Notes: generated by a model from the sequence alone, not told the origin. Positions 25,915-33,489 are shown, counted from the stretch's first letter. The stretch is DNA of 48,772 nt from a virus (IMGVR_UViG_3300007960_000003:1-48772); one strand, 5' to 3'. Numbers and translations: made by a program.

Positions 25915-26561
25915 TTCAACCATTCCTCTTTAATTTCTACATCTGGGTGAAGTTTGCAATATTTCCAATATGTTAAATCTTCAGCTTCATTTAGTTTACT
26001 ACCATTATAAAAACAATAATATCTACTTACCGCTTTAGGTAAATAATTAGCAAAATATCTCACCTCCCAAGTTTTATCATCTAACCTATTATCCCCACAA
26101 ACCAACACCTTAATATCAACCGGAACTTTAGTCCAATCAATCTCTGGCTCTGGTCGTTCAGTAACTTCATACTTAATCTCTGGTTCCTGCCAGTAGAGTT
26201 CGGGGTATTCATTATCTACTCTGCCGTGACCACTAAATGTATAAGTGTTAATTATATATTTATTTTCCCTATTGTCTGGAAGAAATGCAATTGGGTAACT
26301 ATCCGTATAGTTATCTATATTTATCACTTTCCCCCAACCATATAAACAACTCCAAACCTTATCTCCTACTTTAGCATTTTTGAAAACTTCTTTCATTTTA
26401 TTTTCCTCTCCAAAATAACAATCTACTACATTATTTTGTATGTCCATACTTTTAAAGAAGGAACATTCACTACATCTAATAGAACCAACAGAAACATTTC
26501 TGCGTATATTAGGACATAGGGTTATATATTTTGACTCACTTTGCATATAACTTATTTTCAT
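25911..26561 (-). CDS. Hypothetical protein with Cys cluster and beta-barrel-like segment
   Basis: A 216-residue protein. An N-terminal Cys cluster (Cys16, Cys30, Cys33, Cys48) precedes a KOW/SH3-like 'KVGDKVWSCLYGWGKVINID' segment (residues about 65-84) and a repeated 'VDIKVLVCGD...WEVRYFANY' unit near the C-terminus. The combination is common in phage proteins of unknown function that appear in accessory regions. The start overlaps the preceding broken gene (ATGA). Confidence 0.65.
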   Translation of the reverse strand: MKISYMQSESKYITLCPNIRRNVSVGSIRCSECSFFKSMDIQNNVVDCYFGEENKMKEVFKNAKVGDKVWSCLYGWGKVINIDNYTDSYPIAFLPDNRENKYIINTYTFSGHGRVDNEYPELYWQEPEIKYEVTERPEPEIDWTKVPVDIKVLVCGDNRLDDKTWEVRYFANYLPKAVSRYYCFYNGSKLNEAEDLTYWKYCKLHPDVEIKEEWLK

Positions 26562-26775
26562 GTTACTTCTCTTAATGTTTTAGTCCAATGTTTAGAACCA
26601 GTATAACGAGTTCCTAAATATTGCGGTATTAAATCTAATCTGTCCCAAGACCACCATGCGTTTCCTGAAACTATTGGCTTTGTAGGATACCAATAAAGTT
26701 TTTATTTTTATCTACAGCTACCCAGCCTTTTCCATATTTCTTTTTAGCGTACTTTACTAATTTCTTAAGTTTCAT
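26558..26775 (-). pseudogene. Small gene with apparent -1 homopolymer frameshift
   Basis: The ATG at 26775 opens a frame that stops after ~35 codons, yet the adjacent frame continues in a clearly protein-like way to a TGA that overlaps the next ATG. Adding one A in the AAAAA run of the coding strand (near 26701) restores a 72-residue product starting M-K-L-K-K-L-V-K-Y and ending K-T-L-R-E-V-T, with 'YWYPTKP' and 'AWWSWDRLDLIPQYLG' after the shift. The span of 218 bases is one short of a multiple of 3. It is likely a sequencing or recent mutational indel. Confidence 0.65.
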
Positions 26776-26777
26776 AA

Positions 26778-27104
26778 TTATTTCCAAGCCCGACAAAGTA
26801 AACTATCTTTTCTAATTTCTAACACTTCTTTAATATGATCTTGCGCTGTGTAAGCAACTGGTTTACCCCTATTAGCAGCATTATTGTTTCTATACCTAGT
26901 TAAAATATTAAGTTCTGCTTTATATCTACAAGGATCTGTTTTTATAGAACGTGTAATTCCTTTACCATCTATTTTTAATTTCCATTTATTAATAGTTTGA
27001 CGGGTTATACCCGTTGCTTTAGATATTTCAGTTGTTGTAAATAGTTTAATTAATTTCTTAAATATTTTTTCAATATCCAAATCTCTGTTTAATGTTTGTG
27101 TCAT
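26778..27104 (-). CDS. HTH transcriptional regulator
   Basis: A 108-residue protein. A Cro/sigma-like helix-turn-helix is clear at residues about 19-36 ('TTTEISKATGITRQTINKWK'). The C-terminal half is basic and helical. It is the first gene of the leftward arm and faces a control region with six GTATGG sites, which are candidates for its operators. A role as autoregulating early switch is inferred from position. Confidence 0.75.
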   Translation of the reverse strand: MTQTLNRDLDIEKIFKKLIKLFTTTEISKATGITRQTINKWKLKIDGKGITRSIKTDPCRYKAELNILTRYRNNNAANRGKPVAYTAQDHIKEVLEIRKDSLLCRAWK

Positions 27105-27395
27105 TGTTTTATCCTTTTATTGAAAATTTGAATGAGGCTTTCCACCTCAATTGTCAGGTTTGGTATGTATATGCCCATACAGGTCACGTTATGTTACCAT
27201 ACTGGTATCCACTGAACTATTGCTTATATGTCTTAACCATACAGGGATTCGGGCATATAAACTCAATGTTAAAGTAAAGACCGTTGATACAACTAGCCAT
27301 TTAACCATACTTACCACCTATCGGCATATATATTTTCACTTTAACTGTAACCTATTATACAGATACTTTTTCAAAAGTCAAGGATTATTTTAAAT

Positions 27396-27405
27396 AAGGG
27401 TACAT
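27396..27405 (+). promoter_or_regulatory. AARGGTACAT box upstream of primase promoter
   Basis: The sequence AAGGGTACAT lies 20 bases before the TTGTAA -35 element at 27426. The same core and strand relation is seen at 24090 (minus) and 31074 (plus). Confidence 0.5.
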
Positions 27406-27425
27406 AAAATATAATTTATACCCCC

Positions 27426-27454
27426 TTGTAAAATAATTTATAATAGTATATACT
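27426..27454 (+). promoter_or_regulatory. Promoter for the primase-helicase gene
   Basis: -35 TTGTAA (27426-27431) and -10 TATACT (27449-27454) are 17 bases apart. The same hexamers with the same spacer occur at 34275-34303 before the terminase genes. Transcription would begin near 27461, giving a ~100-base leader that includes two GTATGG copies and the hairpin at 27512-27558. Confidence 0.65.
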
Positions 27455-27511
27455 AAATATGCTTTATTGTGGACTAATTAACCCTTTAAAGTTATCACCA
27501 TACTGTATGTC

Positions 27512-27558
27512 GCCCTCGCTAGATGTATAGTATGGTTTTCTTTTAGCGAGATGAGGGC
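27512..27558 (+). promoter_or_regulatory. Leader hairpin that may hide the primase ribosome site
   Basis: GCCCTCGCT (27512-27520) can pair with AGCGA (27545-27549) and GGGC (27555-27558), a 9-bp stem with a 5-base bulge. Alternative 6-bp pairings (CTCGCT/AGCGAG and GCCCTC/GAGGGC) are mutually exclusive. The GAGGG ribosome site (27553-27557) lies within the stem, so it could be blocked. An inner inverted pair (ACCATACT/AGTATGGT) competes with it. Confidence 0.55.
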
Positions 27559-27563
27559 ATTAC

Positions 27564-29906
27564 ATGAATTTATATCCAATACCAGCAGAACTGAACTGCT
27601 TATTAGATAAACCTGTTTGGGGATTATTTACCCGTAACAAAATCGGAAGAAAATATACTATACCTATAATAAAAGGAAATAAAGCGTGTAGTAGTAATAA
27701 TGAAGACACTTTATTAACGTTTAATGAAGTATTAGAAATAAAGAAAGAAGATCAGTATGTTGTATTAAGTATTATATTGGCTAATAATTACCTACCATTA
27801 AAATTAAACTTATTAGATATCGATGGGGAAAAGGATGATTTTAATCCCTATTATTTACAAAAGTTTTTAAATACCCCGGACACGTATGCCGAATTCTCAC
27901 CTTCTGGAAGAGGTTATCACTTATTTTATTTTACAGATAAAGATAAAAAATTAGATAAAATAGATCAAAAAGGTTATGACACAGCGGATCGCGGTTTTGT
28001 AACATTTACATTTCACCCAATATCCCAACGACCCATATTAAAAGTACAGGGTATTGAGTATCAAGCAACTGGTTCAGCAGATCCGTTACCACTAAAACAC
28101 GGGGATAAGATCTCTCCTATTTACTGTTATAACATGCAGAATAGTATAGAAGATATTCTTAAAGAACATGGCTACATACAAAAAGGTAAAAAGTTTTTAT
28201 ACCCACAATCAACTAGCGGTGTTCCTGGTGTATTTATAAACAAAAGTTGGAAAGGGGATTGGAATACCTGTTATTCCTTTCATCAAGATGACCCACTACA
28301 TAATAAAATATTTGACCCATTTGAGCTTCAAGTCCTGCTTAAATACGATGGCAATAAAAAGAAAGCATTATATGAAGTTAGTAAAACTATACAAGCTATA
28401 GATGGGGAAACAGGGGAAATTTTAGATAAGACAGTGGATGAGTATAATAACCCACCTTCTGATTTACAATCCTTTTTGGATGAAGAAACTCATCAAGGGT
28501 ATCCAGAGTTTAATGAGGATATTTTTATGCAATGGCCTGAGCCTTGGCCTTTATTATTTAAAACATATAAAAGTTTAATTTATAATTATGTTCCGGTGAT
28601 TGCTATGCCGTCGTGTGCTAGTTGGCATGGTGTTGGACTGTTCAATAAATTTAAAACGCACTGGGGCCGCCCTGTTAATACAGCTAATATTATAGGAAGC
28701 CGCTCTGGTGGTGGTAAGGATGTGAACACAGCTGAAGTAATGGACAGTATTATTACATTATTGGGTCAAGAATGGGGTTTACAAAATTTAGAATTGGATA
28801 GATTTTTAGATGCTATTAATCCGGTTAATGTAAGTAATAGTAGTGGAACAAATTATTTACAGACAATTGCTGGGGAAGGTCGTGAAGGTGGTTGCTTTTA
28901 TTTAGATACAGAGGCTAGTTCTCATTTTAGAAATATGGTGAATTCTAAAAATAGTAATGTAGATAATATCTTAAGTGTAGATATTGCTGCATACAATGGA
29001 AAAAGCTTACCTGGACGGGTAACACAAAATACTAATTTAGATCCAATTAAAAATCCAAATGTAACGACATTGCGTTTGTTACAAACTGGTATGTTGGGTG
29101 AAGCATTTAATGAAAGTATGTCAACAAGAGGTTACTTTCCAAGGTTGTCTATATTTTTAGATTTAGAGGAACGCAAAACAGCCTGTTCTACTGGTTATAC
29201 GGATGAAACAGATGTTAGTGGAAATCACTTACCAAATGAATATGTAGAGTTTATGAAGTTTGTTGCAACGTATGTTACCAATCCAAATGCCCCAGTTATA
29301 AGAATTTATAGTGGCAAAAAAGACAGTGTATTAGATAAGTATAATAGGTTGTTAATTAAATACCGTGATGAAAATAAAGCATTTAGTGATGATGAATGGG
29401 CTACATTAGAAAGAGTAGCAGGTTACTTTGAAAAACAAGTGACATTAGTAACAGCTTATAATTATTTATGGAGATTGTATAAAAAATTACCTGTAAATGA
29501 TTTAGTAAAAAATATTTTAGATGGTGAGGTTGAGGCTTTAGATGGTGGTCAATTTGAGCAGAACTTAGTTCCATTAATTAACTACTATGTTAAAGTAAAA
29601 CGCTGTATGTTTAGGGAACATTTTGTGGAAACAACAGTATCTAAACAAGACAAGGCGTTAGATAAGATATGGGAAAAGCTTTTAAAAAGTAAGGCTGCTA
29701 ATGTTGCACCATGGAGAAAGAAAGGTGGAATACCTATAACAGTAATAAACAATCGGTTACAACAGGATAGAGCATTTAAACAATACCATGATGATAGTAT
29801 TAAAATTAATCGGATTTTAGTTAATTGGTCACATATTAGAGGGTTGAAGGTACTTATGGTAACGGCCGCTACTGGTAAAAAGAGAAATTGTTTTTGTTTT
29901 AAGTGA
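27564..29906 (+). CDS. Primase-helicase (AEP-type primase with DUF3987-like ATPase)
   Basis: A 780-residue replication protein. The N-terminal archaeo-eukaryotic primase pattern is visible as a 'LLDIDG' acidic pair (Asp85, Asp87) followed by 'SPSGRGYH' (112-119, conserved His). The C-terminal half has a P-loop 'GSRSGGGKD' (378-386) with Asp in place of the usual Ser/Thr, as in some phage DUF3987 ATPases, and an acidic Walker B-like 'FYLDTEASS' about 75 residues later. It would prime and unwind DNA for the family A polymerase. It is the first gene of the rightward arm, with a dedicated promoter and a leader hairpin, and is followed by the origin-like gap. Confidence 0.8.
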   Translation: MNLYPIPAELNCLLDKPVWGLFTRNKIGRKYTIPIIKGNKACSSNNEDTLLTFNEVLEIKKEDQYVVLSIILANNYLPLKLNLLDIDGEKDDFNPYYLQKFLNTPDTYAEFSPSGRGYHLFYFTDKDKKLDKIDQKGYDTADRGFVTFTFHPISQRPILKVQGIEYQATGSADPLPLKHGDKISPIYCYNMQNSIEDILKEHGYIQKGKKFLYPQSTSGVPGVFINKSWKGDWNTCYSFHQDDPLHNKIFDPFELQVLLKYDGNKKKALYEVSKTIQAIDGETGEILDKTVDEYNNPPSDLQSFLDEETHQGYPEFNEDIFMQWPEPWPLLFKTYKSLIYNYVPVIAMPSCASWHGVGLFNKFKTHWGRPVNTANIIGSRSGGGKDVNTAEVMDSIITLLGQEWGLQNLELDRFLDAINPVNVSNSSGTNYLQTIAGEGREGGCFYLDTEASSHFRNMVNSKNSNVDNILSVDIAAYNGKSLPGRVTQNTNLDPIKNPNVTTLRLLQTGMLGEAFNESMSTRGYFPRLSIFLDLEERKTACSTGYTDETDVSGNHLPNEYVEFMKFVATYVTNPNAPVIRIYSGKKDSVLDKYNRLLIKYRDENKAFSDDEWATLERVAGYFEKQVTLVTAYNYLWRLYKKLPVNDLVKNILDGEVEALDGGQFEQNLVPLINYYVKVKRCMFREHFVETTVSKQDKALDKIWEKLLKSKAANVAPWRKKGGIPITVINNRLQQDRAFKQYHDDSIKINRILVNWSHIRGLKVLMVTAATGKKRNCFCFK

Positions 29907-30110
29907 TGTAATTGTATTTGAATTAACTTGTTAATAACCTTAAGGAAAGTAATGTTATTGAAAACATTTTAAAATAACCATAAAATCTATAAGTTTATTA
30001 GTAAATTAAATTTAAAGAAATAAGGATGTATTTAGGAATGTTGAGTTGTGTTAAAGGGATGGATAGGTTGTTAAATAACCCTTTAATTAAAACGGTTATA
30101 ATTTATTTTT

Positions 30111-30141
30111 TAAATTACATGTAAGGTAAGTATAGCAAGGG
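30111..30141 (+). repeat. 31-base imperfect direct repeat, copy 1
   Basis: TAAATTACATGTAAGG...GCAAGGG. It matches the copy at 30241-30271 in 23 of 31 positions, the unmatched bases being clustered in the middle. The conserved ends (TAAATTAC-TGTAA and GCAAGGG) could be protein-binding sites, as in iterons. Confidence 0.6.
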
Positions 30142-30240
30142 TTTGCATGGGATTTAGGTACTATAATTTAAAATAACTTAAAAATAAATTATGAATGTAA
30201 TAAATTACTATAATTTAAATAATTTACGTTAAATTATAAT

Positions 30241-30271
30241 TAAATTACGTGTAACCCAAGCGGGGCAAGGG
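30241..30271 (+). repeat. 31-base imperfect direct repeat, copy 2
   Basis: TAAATTACGTGTAACC...GCAAGGG, placed 130 bases after the first copy. A further TAAATTAC without the right half lies at 30201. Confidence 0.6.
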
Positions 30272-30282
30272 ATTCCAGAGAA

Positions 30283-30336
30283 GTGACAGATAATTTAAAT
30301 TTTTGCAGTATATCGGGGGATGGCCCGGAATGTCAC
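30283..30336 (+). other. Structured element in the origin-like gap
   Basis: GTGACA (30283-30288) and TGTCAC (30331-30336) pair perfectly, enclosing a GC-rich CGGG-GGATGG-CCCG hairpin (30314-30327). In such AT-rich DNA this is a conspicuous structure, either a cruciform/origin element or an RNA fold. Confidence 0.45.
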
Positions 30337-30548
30337 ATAAAAACAACATGTGGTAAAAAAACAACAACCCCACAAAAAGTAGGGTTATTTTAATTAATAA
30401 AAAATTATTATGTATATAAGTATAGAGGTAGTAGTACTGGGGGCTGGACGTAATTTAAAAAATAAATTATATTAAATTATTTTGTACATGGTGTAATATT
30501 TTCATGGATGTTATAAAAGGCTAGTTTATTTAGCAGGAGAACAAGAAA

Positions 30549-31067
30549 ATGGATAAACAAAACGAACAAACAGACGTTCCCTTGTTAAGGGATTTTTTAA
30601 ATGGGGAGGTATTGGATCCAGCATTTATTCATTACGATGAAAGCTCTGGTTTAAGACCTAAACTAAAACCATTCCATATATTAGTGGAAGATTTACGCCA
30701 AGCACATACAGATATGTATCTTATGCGCGAAGGTATAACTGGAGCCGAATTAAGAAAAGTTCTGCTTCCAGAGTTATTAAATAAATCAAAATTCTTTTTA
30801 GAAGTTGCTGAAGGTTCAAAAGTATTTGCAACACGTAATCAAGGGGAAGCTGCTTTAACGGCTTGGAAGACATTAGATAAAATTATTTCAGAATCAAACG
30901 ATTTAATGAATACTAAAGATTTAACTTCTAAACAACAAATTACTCAAAGTGTATTAAATGGTAAAATGGGTGTAGATGATGCAGAGAAGTTAATTAATTT
31001 AATTTCACATACAGATTGTGACGGTATACAAAAATTAATAGATAGGTTAGAATCAGAATTGGATTAA
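30549..31067 (+). CDS. Hypothetical helical protein
   Basis: A 172-residue, mostly helical and charged protein with a good AGGAG ribosome site. 'GITGAELRKVLLPELLNKSKFFLEVAEG' (about 61-90) is amphipathic. It may be an oligomeric DNA-binding or terminase-related protein, but no family match was seen. It stands alone before the next promoter at 31101. Confidence 0.6.
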   Translation: MDKQNEQTDVPLLRDFLNGEVLDPAFIHYDESSGLRPKLKPFHILVEDLRQAHTDMYLMREGITGAELRKVLLPELLNKSKFFLEVAEGSKVFATRNQGEAALTAWKTLDKIISESNDLMNTKDLTSKQQITQSVLNGKMGVDDAEKLINLISHTDCDGIQKLIDRLESELD

Positions 31068-31073
31068 TTTAAT

Positions 31074-31083
31074 AAAGGTACAT
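31074..31083 (+). promoter_or_regulatory. AARGGTACAT box upstream of the small-gene operon promoter
   Basis: AAAGGTACAT, 17 bases before the TTGACT -35 element. Same core as at 24090 and 27396. Confidence 0.5.
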
Positions 31084-31100
31084 ATTTTTGAAAATAATAC

Positions 31101-31128
31101 TTGACTTTTTTATTTAATGTTGTATAAT
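31101..31128 (+). promoter_or_regulatory. Sigma70-like promoter for the small-gene operon
   Basis: -35 TTGACT (31101-31106) and a perfect -10 TATAAT (31123-31128) with a 16-base spacer. It is the closest match to a host sigma70 promoter in the window. The leader is short and followed by an AGGGGGAA ribosome site before the ATG at 31166. Confidence 0.8.
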
Positions 31129-31165
31129 AGATTACATAAGTTAAATATTATAGGGGGAATTAAAC

Positions 31166-31606
31166 ATGTCAACTACTCAATTTTCAACACAGCTTTCAGC
31201 CATGCAGGAAGCTTCTAAAATAATTACTTTAAATTTTAATGTTCCTATTGAATATATGATGTTTAATCAGTGGAGATTTAGAGAATTCTACCCTACCCAT
31301 TACACTGTTATAGATACCAGAAATAATAATACGATTTGTAAATTGGTTGTTAATTATAATAAATATAATCAATTTTGGACGGCTGAAATAGAGAGTAATC
31401 ACCAGATTGTTACACTACCAGTTAGAAAGAATTCGCTGTATGGTAGTGAGATAAATGAATTTACAGCTATTTATGATGGTTGTGGTTATCTTAATAAATA
31501 TTGTTTTCAACCTATAAATAAAAAGACCCCAGATAGAGAAATACTATATTGTGAAAAAACACAAAAAGATTGTAATATTACTAATTGCCCTAAATTGGAT
31601 AGGTAG
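31166..31606 (+). CDS. Hypothetical protein
   Basis: A 146-residue soluble protein with a strong ribosome site (AGGGGGAA). The N-terminus is helical, the remainder beta-rich with a Cys-rich end ('CEKTQKDCNITNCPKL'). No family was recognised. First gene of the rightward small-gene operon. Confidence 0.65.
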   Translation: MSTTQFSTQLSAMQEASKIITLNFNVPIEYMMFNQWRFREFYPTHYTVIDTRNNNTICKLVVNYNKYNQFWTAEIESNHQIVTLPVRKNSLYGSEINEFTAIYDGCGYLNKYCFQPINKKTPDREILYCEKTQKDCNITNCPKLDR

Positions 31607-31612
31607 AATAAA

Positions 31613-31831
31613 ATGAAAATGAAGACCGCATGGTGGGGATGCCAAATACTAGCAGAAACTACTGAAGACAAAGAAGTATTAGAAAAATTACTTGAATCTT
31701 TACCTAAAGAAAACATCGATGGTTATGAAGAAGGTAATATAGAAATAATTAATGAAGGCTCGATTGAATGGGATCAATTTTCTATTAAGGAAGTAAAACA
31801 GTTTCCATTAGTTATAGAAATAAATAGGTGA
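31613..31831 (+). CDS. Hypothetical small acidic protein
   Basis: A 72-residue acidic protein, mixed alpha/beta, starting 6 bases after the previous stop. No family was recognised. Small and strongly acidic proteins of this type often act as inhibitors or DNA mimics, but that is speculative. Confidence 0.6.
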   Translation: MKMKTAWWGCQILAETTEDKEVLEKLLESLPKENIDGYEEGNIEIINEGSIEWDQFSIKEVKQFPLVIEINR

Positions 31832-31837
31832 GTTGTT

Positions 31838-32151
31838 ATGAACAGAAAAATGTTTGTTGTTTTAGATGCAAGGGTAATTGAAGTATACAGGGATGAAGTA
31901 GTTAAACCTAATCTTTCTTTGGGAGGAAGTGTTCGTGGCCGTAAGATTTTGAATCGTTAGATAAGTCGGATGAAGGTTATTCTGATTCGTATTTAGATCC
32001 TGAAAGAGTAACATATAACGATTTATATGATTGGAACCTAGATAGTATTGATCCAGTTGCAGCCGTTCAAAATATGGCTTGTCATTTAGAAAGAAGAATG
32101 GGTGTTTTTCCAGCACTCTTAGACGGTGAATTAAAAGGAAATAAACAATGA
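31838..32151 (+). pseudogene. Small gene with apparent -1 homopolymer frameshift
   Basis: The frame from the ATG at 31838 stops after 44 codons at a TAG near 31957, but the adjacent frame continues open to a TGA that overlaps the next ATG (ATGATA). Adding one T to the TTTT run near 31947 gives a 104-residue product that reads 'KIFESLDKSDEGYSDSYLD' across the shift and later 'NMACHLERRMGVFPALLDGE'. The span of 314 bases is one short of a multiple of 3. The continuous protein-like reading across the join shows this is a single damaged gene. Confidence 0.7.
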
Positions 32152-32372
32152 TAGCTTTAATAAGATTAGCACTAACAGTATTTCTAATTTACTTGTCTTA
32201 TGTAGAGACAGGTGGTATAATTACATCTCTTATATTATTTCTAACTTATATTATATTAGAGTTAATAATAGTACAAATTAGTAGATTTAGTAATTATCTA
32301 AACATGTTAGCCAAAATAGGGGGAGCTGATGAAAATAATAGTAAAAACAAAATTAAGCGGTATATTGCTTGA
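32148..32372 (+). CDS. Small membrane protein
   Basis: A 74-residue protein with two consecutive membrane segments (residues about 2-17 and 24-42) and a Lys-rich C-terminus. The start overlaps the previous gene's stop. It could be a holin-like or host-takeover peptide. Confidence 0.6.
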   Translation: MIALIRLALTVFLIYLSYVETGGIITSLILFLTYIILELIIVQISRFSNYLNMLAKIGGADENNSKNKIKRYIA

Positions 32373-32523
32373 AGATGATGTTAAAATTAGTAATATTACT
32401 AAATGTAAAGAATTAACTGATCATTTAGTTAGACGCGTTAAGGAATTGGATAAGCAACAGCAGAACAGTCAATTATCAAAGATATTATGGGATAGTAGGT
32501 TAAGATATGAAATTAATAATTAA
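32329..32523 (+). CDS. Hypothetical small protein
   Basis: A 64-residue, helical, charged protein with a GGGGAG ribosome site. It overlaps the membrane protein gene by 44 bases and the next gene by 17. No family was recognised. Confidence 0.55.
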   Translation: MKIIVKTKLSGILLEDDVKISNITKCKELTDHLVRRVKELDKQQQNSQLSKILWDSRLRYEINN

Positions 32524-32728
32524 AGGTGATTTTAATCATAATTTTCCAACGGAAAAGTTTGAAGAGTTTGATCCAGATTGTTTAATTTCTTCAACTGAGG
32601 TACAATTAGATATAAAAGATAAATCTGTTGTTGAAGTAATGGAATTTATTTCGTATATTGACTTAGAAGATATTCCACTGTATTATAATGGTGAAAATTT
32701 AATTATGAAATTAATTGGGGAGATTTAA
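32507..32728 (+). CDS. Hypothetical small acidic protein
   Basis: A 73-residue acidic protein. A beta-strand start ('MKLIIKGDFNHNFP') is followed by acidic, helical segments. It overlaps the previous gene by 17 bases and is followed by a GGGGAG ribosome site for the next. Confidence 0.6.
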   Translation: MKLIIKGDFNHNFPTEKFEEFDPDCLISSTEVQLDIKDKSVVEVMEFISYIDLEDIPLYYNGENLIMKLIGEI

Positions 32729-32729
32729 A

Positions 32730-33164
32730 ATGGACGATATATTTACAAAATTAGTAGACCATACTATAAAAAGTTATATTATTTATAAAGAAGTATTAGA
32801 ATTAAATGAAGAACAAATAAGATTAAGGTTAGATAGAGAACTTACTTTTTTAACTCCAATGATCGCTAAACAGCTTATTGAAAGTACTATGGAGCGTATG
32901 AGTAAAGAAACTAGAAAGTTGTTTAACCCTACAAATAAAACAAATGTAGAAAAAGTTCGTAAGTATTTTAAAGCTAATCCTAATGTAACAGATAATGAAT
33001 TAAATAAATTTGTTGATTCTTTAGACCCTAATGATTCTATAGATCCTAATGGGAGTTGTAACAATATAGTTGATCATTTTAAATTAAATGAAAATGATTC
33101 TATAGAATTTCCAATTTTTTGTAATGAAAATCATTTATGTGAATCTTGTCAAGGAGAAGTATAA
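32730..33164 (+). CDS. Hypothetical helical protein
   Basis: A protein of 144 residues from the preferred ATG at 32730, which has a GGGGAG ribosome site ~8 bases upstream; an in-frame ATG 15 bases earlier lies in the preceding gene. Residues about 1-95 are long amphipathic helices; the C-terminus holds a short Cys cluster ('FCNENHLCESC'). No family was recognised. Confidence 0.6.
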   Translation: MDDIFTKLVDHTIKSYIIYKEVLELNEEQIRLRLDRELTFLTPMIAKQLIESTMERMSKETRKLFNPTNKTNVEKVRKYFKANPNVTDNELNKFVDSLDPNDSIDPNGSCNNIVDHFKLNENDSIEFPIFCNENHLCESCQGEV

Positions 33165-33283
33165 TGTATAATCCATTTAGAGAAAAACTATTAGTAATAT
33201 CTGTTAGATTAGCTATGCGACAGTATGAGTTGGAGTTAGCCAGAGCTTATCGTGATAAATTATTAAAGCAAGGGGTATTGTAA
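33164..33283 (+). CDS. 39-residue hypothetical protein
   Basis: A short ORF starting M-Y-N-P-F-R-E-K, nearly all amphipathic helix. The ribosome site is AAGGAGAAG, and the TAATG overlaps at both ends couple it to its neighbours, which supports translation. Confidence 0.6.
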   Translation: MYNPFREKLLVISVRLAMRQYELELARAYRDKLLKQGVL

Positions 33284-33489
33284 TGCAAACTATGAGACAT
33301 GCAGTTGGTAAAGGTTTTATCACTAAAGAGTTTATGGAAGAAACAGAAAAGGCTAATGACTTAAATCAACTTGATCAACATTTTAAAGATTTAGAAGAAA
33401 TGTTAAGCGAAGAACAGAACTTAAAAGATAAAGTTAAAATGCAATACTTAAACAGTAATTTCGAGGCAATGGCTGATGAACAGACGTAA
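33283..33489 (+). CDS. Hypothetical small helical protein
   Basis: A 68-residue helical and acidic protein, coupled to the previous gene by a shared base. It overlaps the next small gene by 14 bases. No family was recognised. Confidence 0.6.
   Translation: MQTMRHAVGKGFITKEFMEETEKANDLNQLDQHFKDLEEMLSEEQNLKDKVKMQYLNSNFEAMADEQT

Larger units (their letters stand above)
27105..27563. promoter_or_regulatory. Divergent control region between the two transcription arms
   Basis: A 459-base gap with no credible gene; two plus-strand ORFs inside lack ribosome sites and family features. It holds six copies of GTATGG: on the minus strand at 27175-27180, 27197-27202, 27237-27242, 27305-27310 and 27498-27503, and on the plus strand at 27530-27535. 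Two of them lie in a TACCATACTGGTA palindrome (27195-27207) and an ACCATACT/AGTATGGT inverted pair (27497-27504, 27529-27536). GGCATATA repeats also occur at 27252-27259 and 27323-27330, and inverted at 27168-27175. It probably holds operators for the HTH regulator. Confidence 0.7.
29907..30548. other. AT-rich repeat-bearing gap, candidate replication origin
   Basis: A 642-base gap. It contains TAAATTAC at 30111, 30201 and 30241 and its reverse complement at 30450-30457, plus many short A/T palindromes. Two of the copies extend into 31-base imperfect direct repeats (30111-30141 and 30241-30271; 23 of 31 match, both ending GCAAGGG). A structured element lies at 30283-30336. A possible 32-residue ORF (30026-30124) has its ribosome site too close to the ATG and is not called. 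Position beside the primase-helicase supports an origin, which is inferred. Confidence 0.5.

Noticed and set aside
27092-27393. Two plus-strand ORFs in the divergent control region
   Set aside because: No ribosome site, no family features, and they run through the operator-like repeats.
30026-30124. 32-codon ORF in the origin-like gap
   Set aside because: The ribosome site is right against the ATG, the ORF overlaps the 31-base repeat, and AT-rich chance ORFs are frequent.
30366-30386. Possible terminator hairpin AACCC/GGGTT in the origin-like gap
   Set aside because: Only 5 bp with an 11-base loop and a weak T-tract.
25508-32151. Programmed ribosomal frameshifting as an explanation of the three broken small genes
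   Set aside because: They need different shift directions at plain homopolymers without classical slippery heptamers; single-base indel is simpler.
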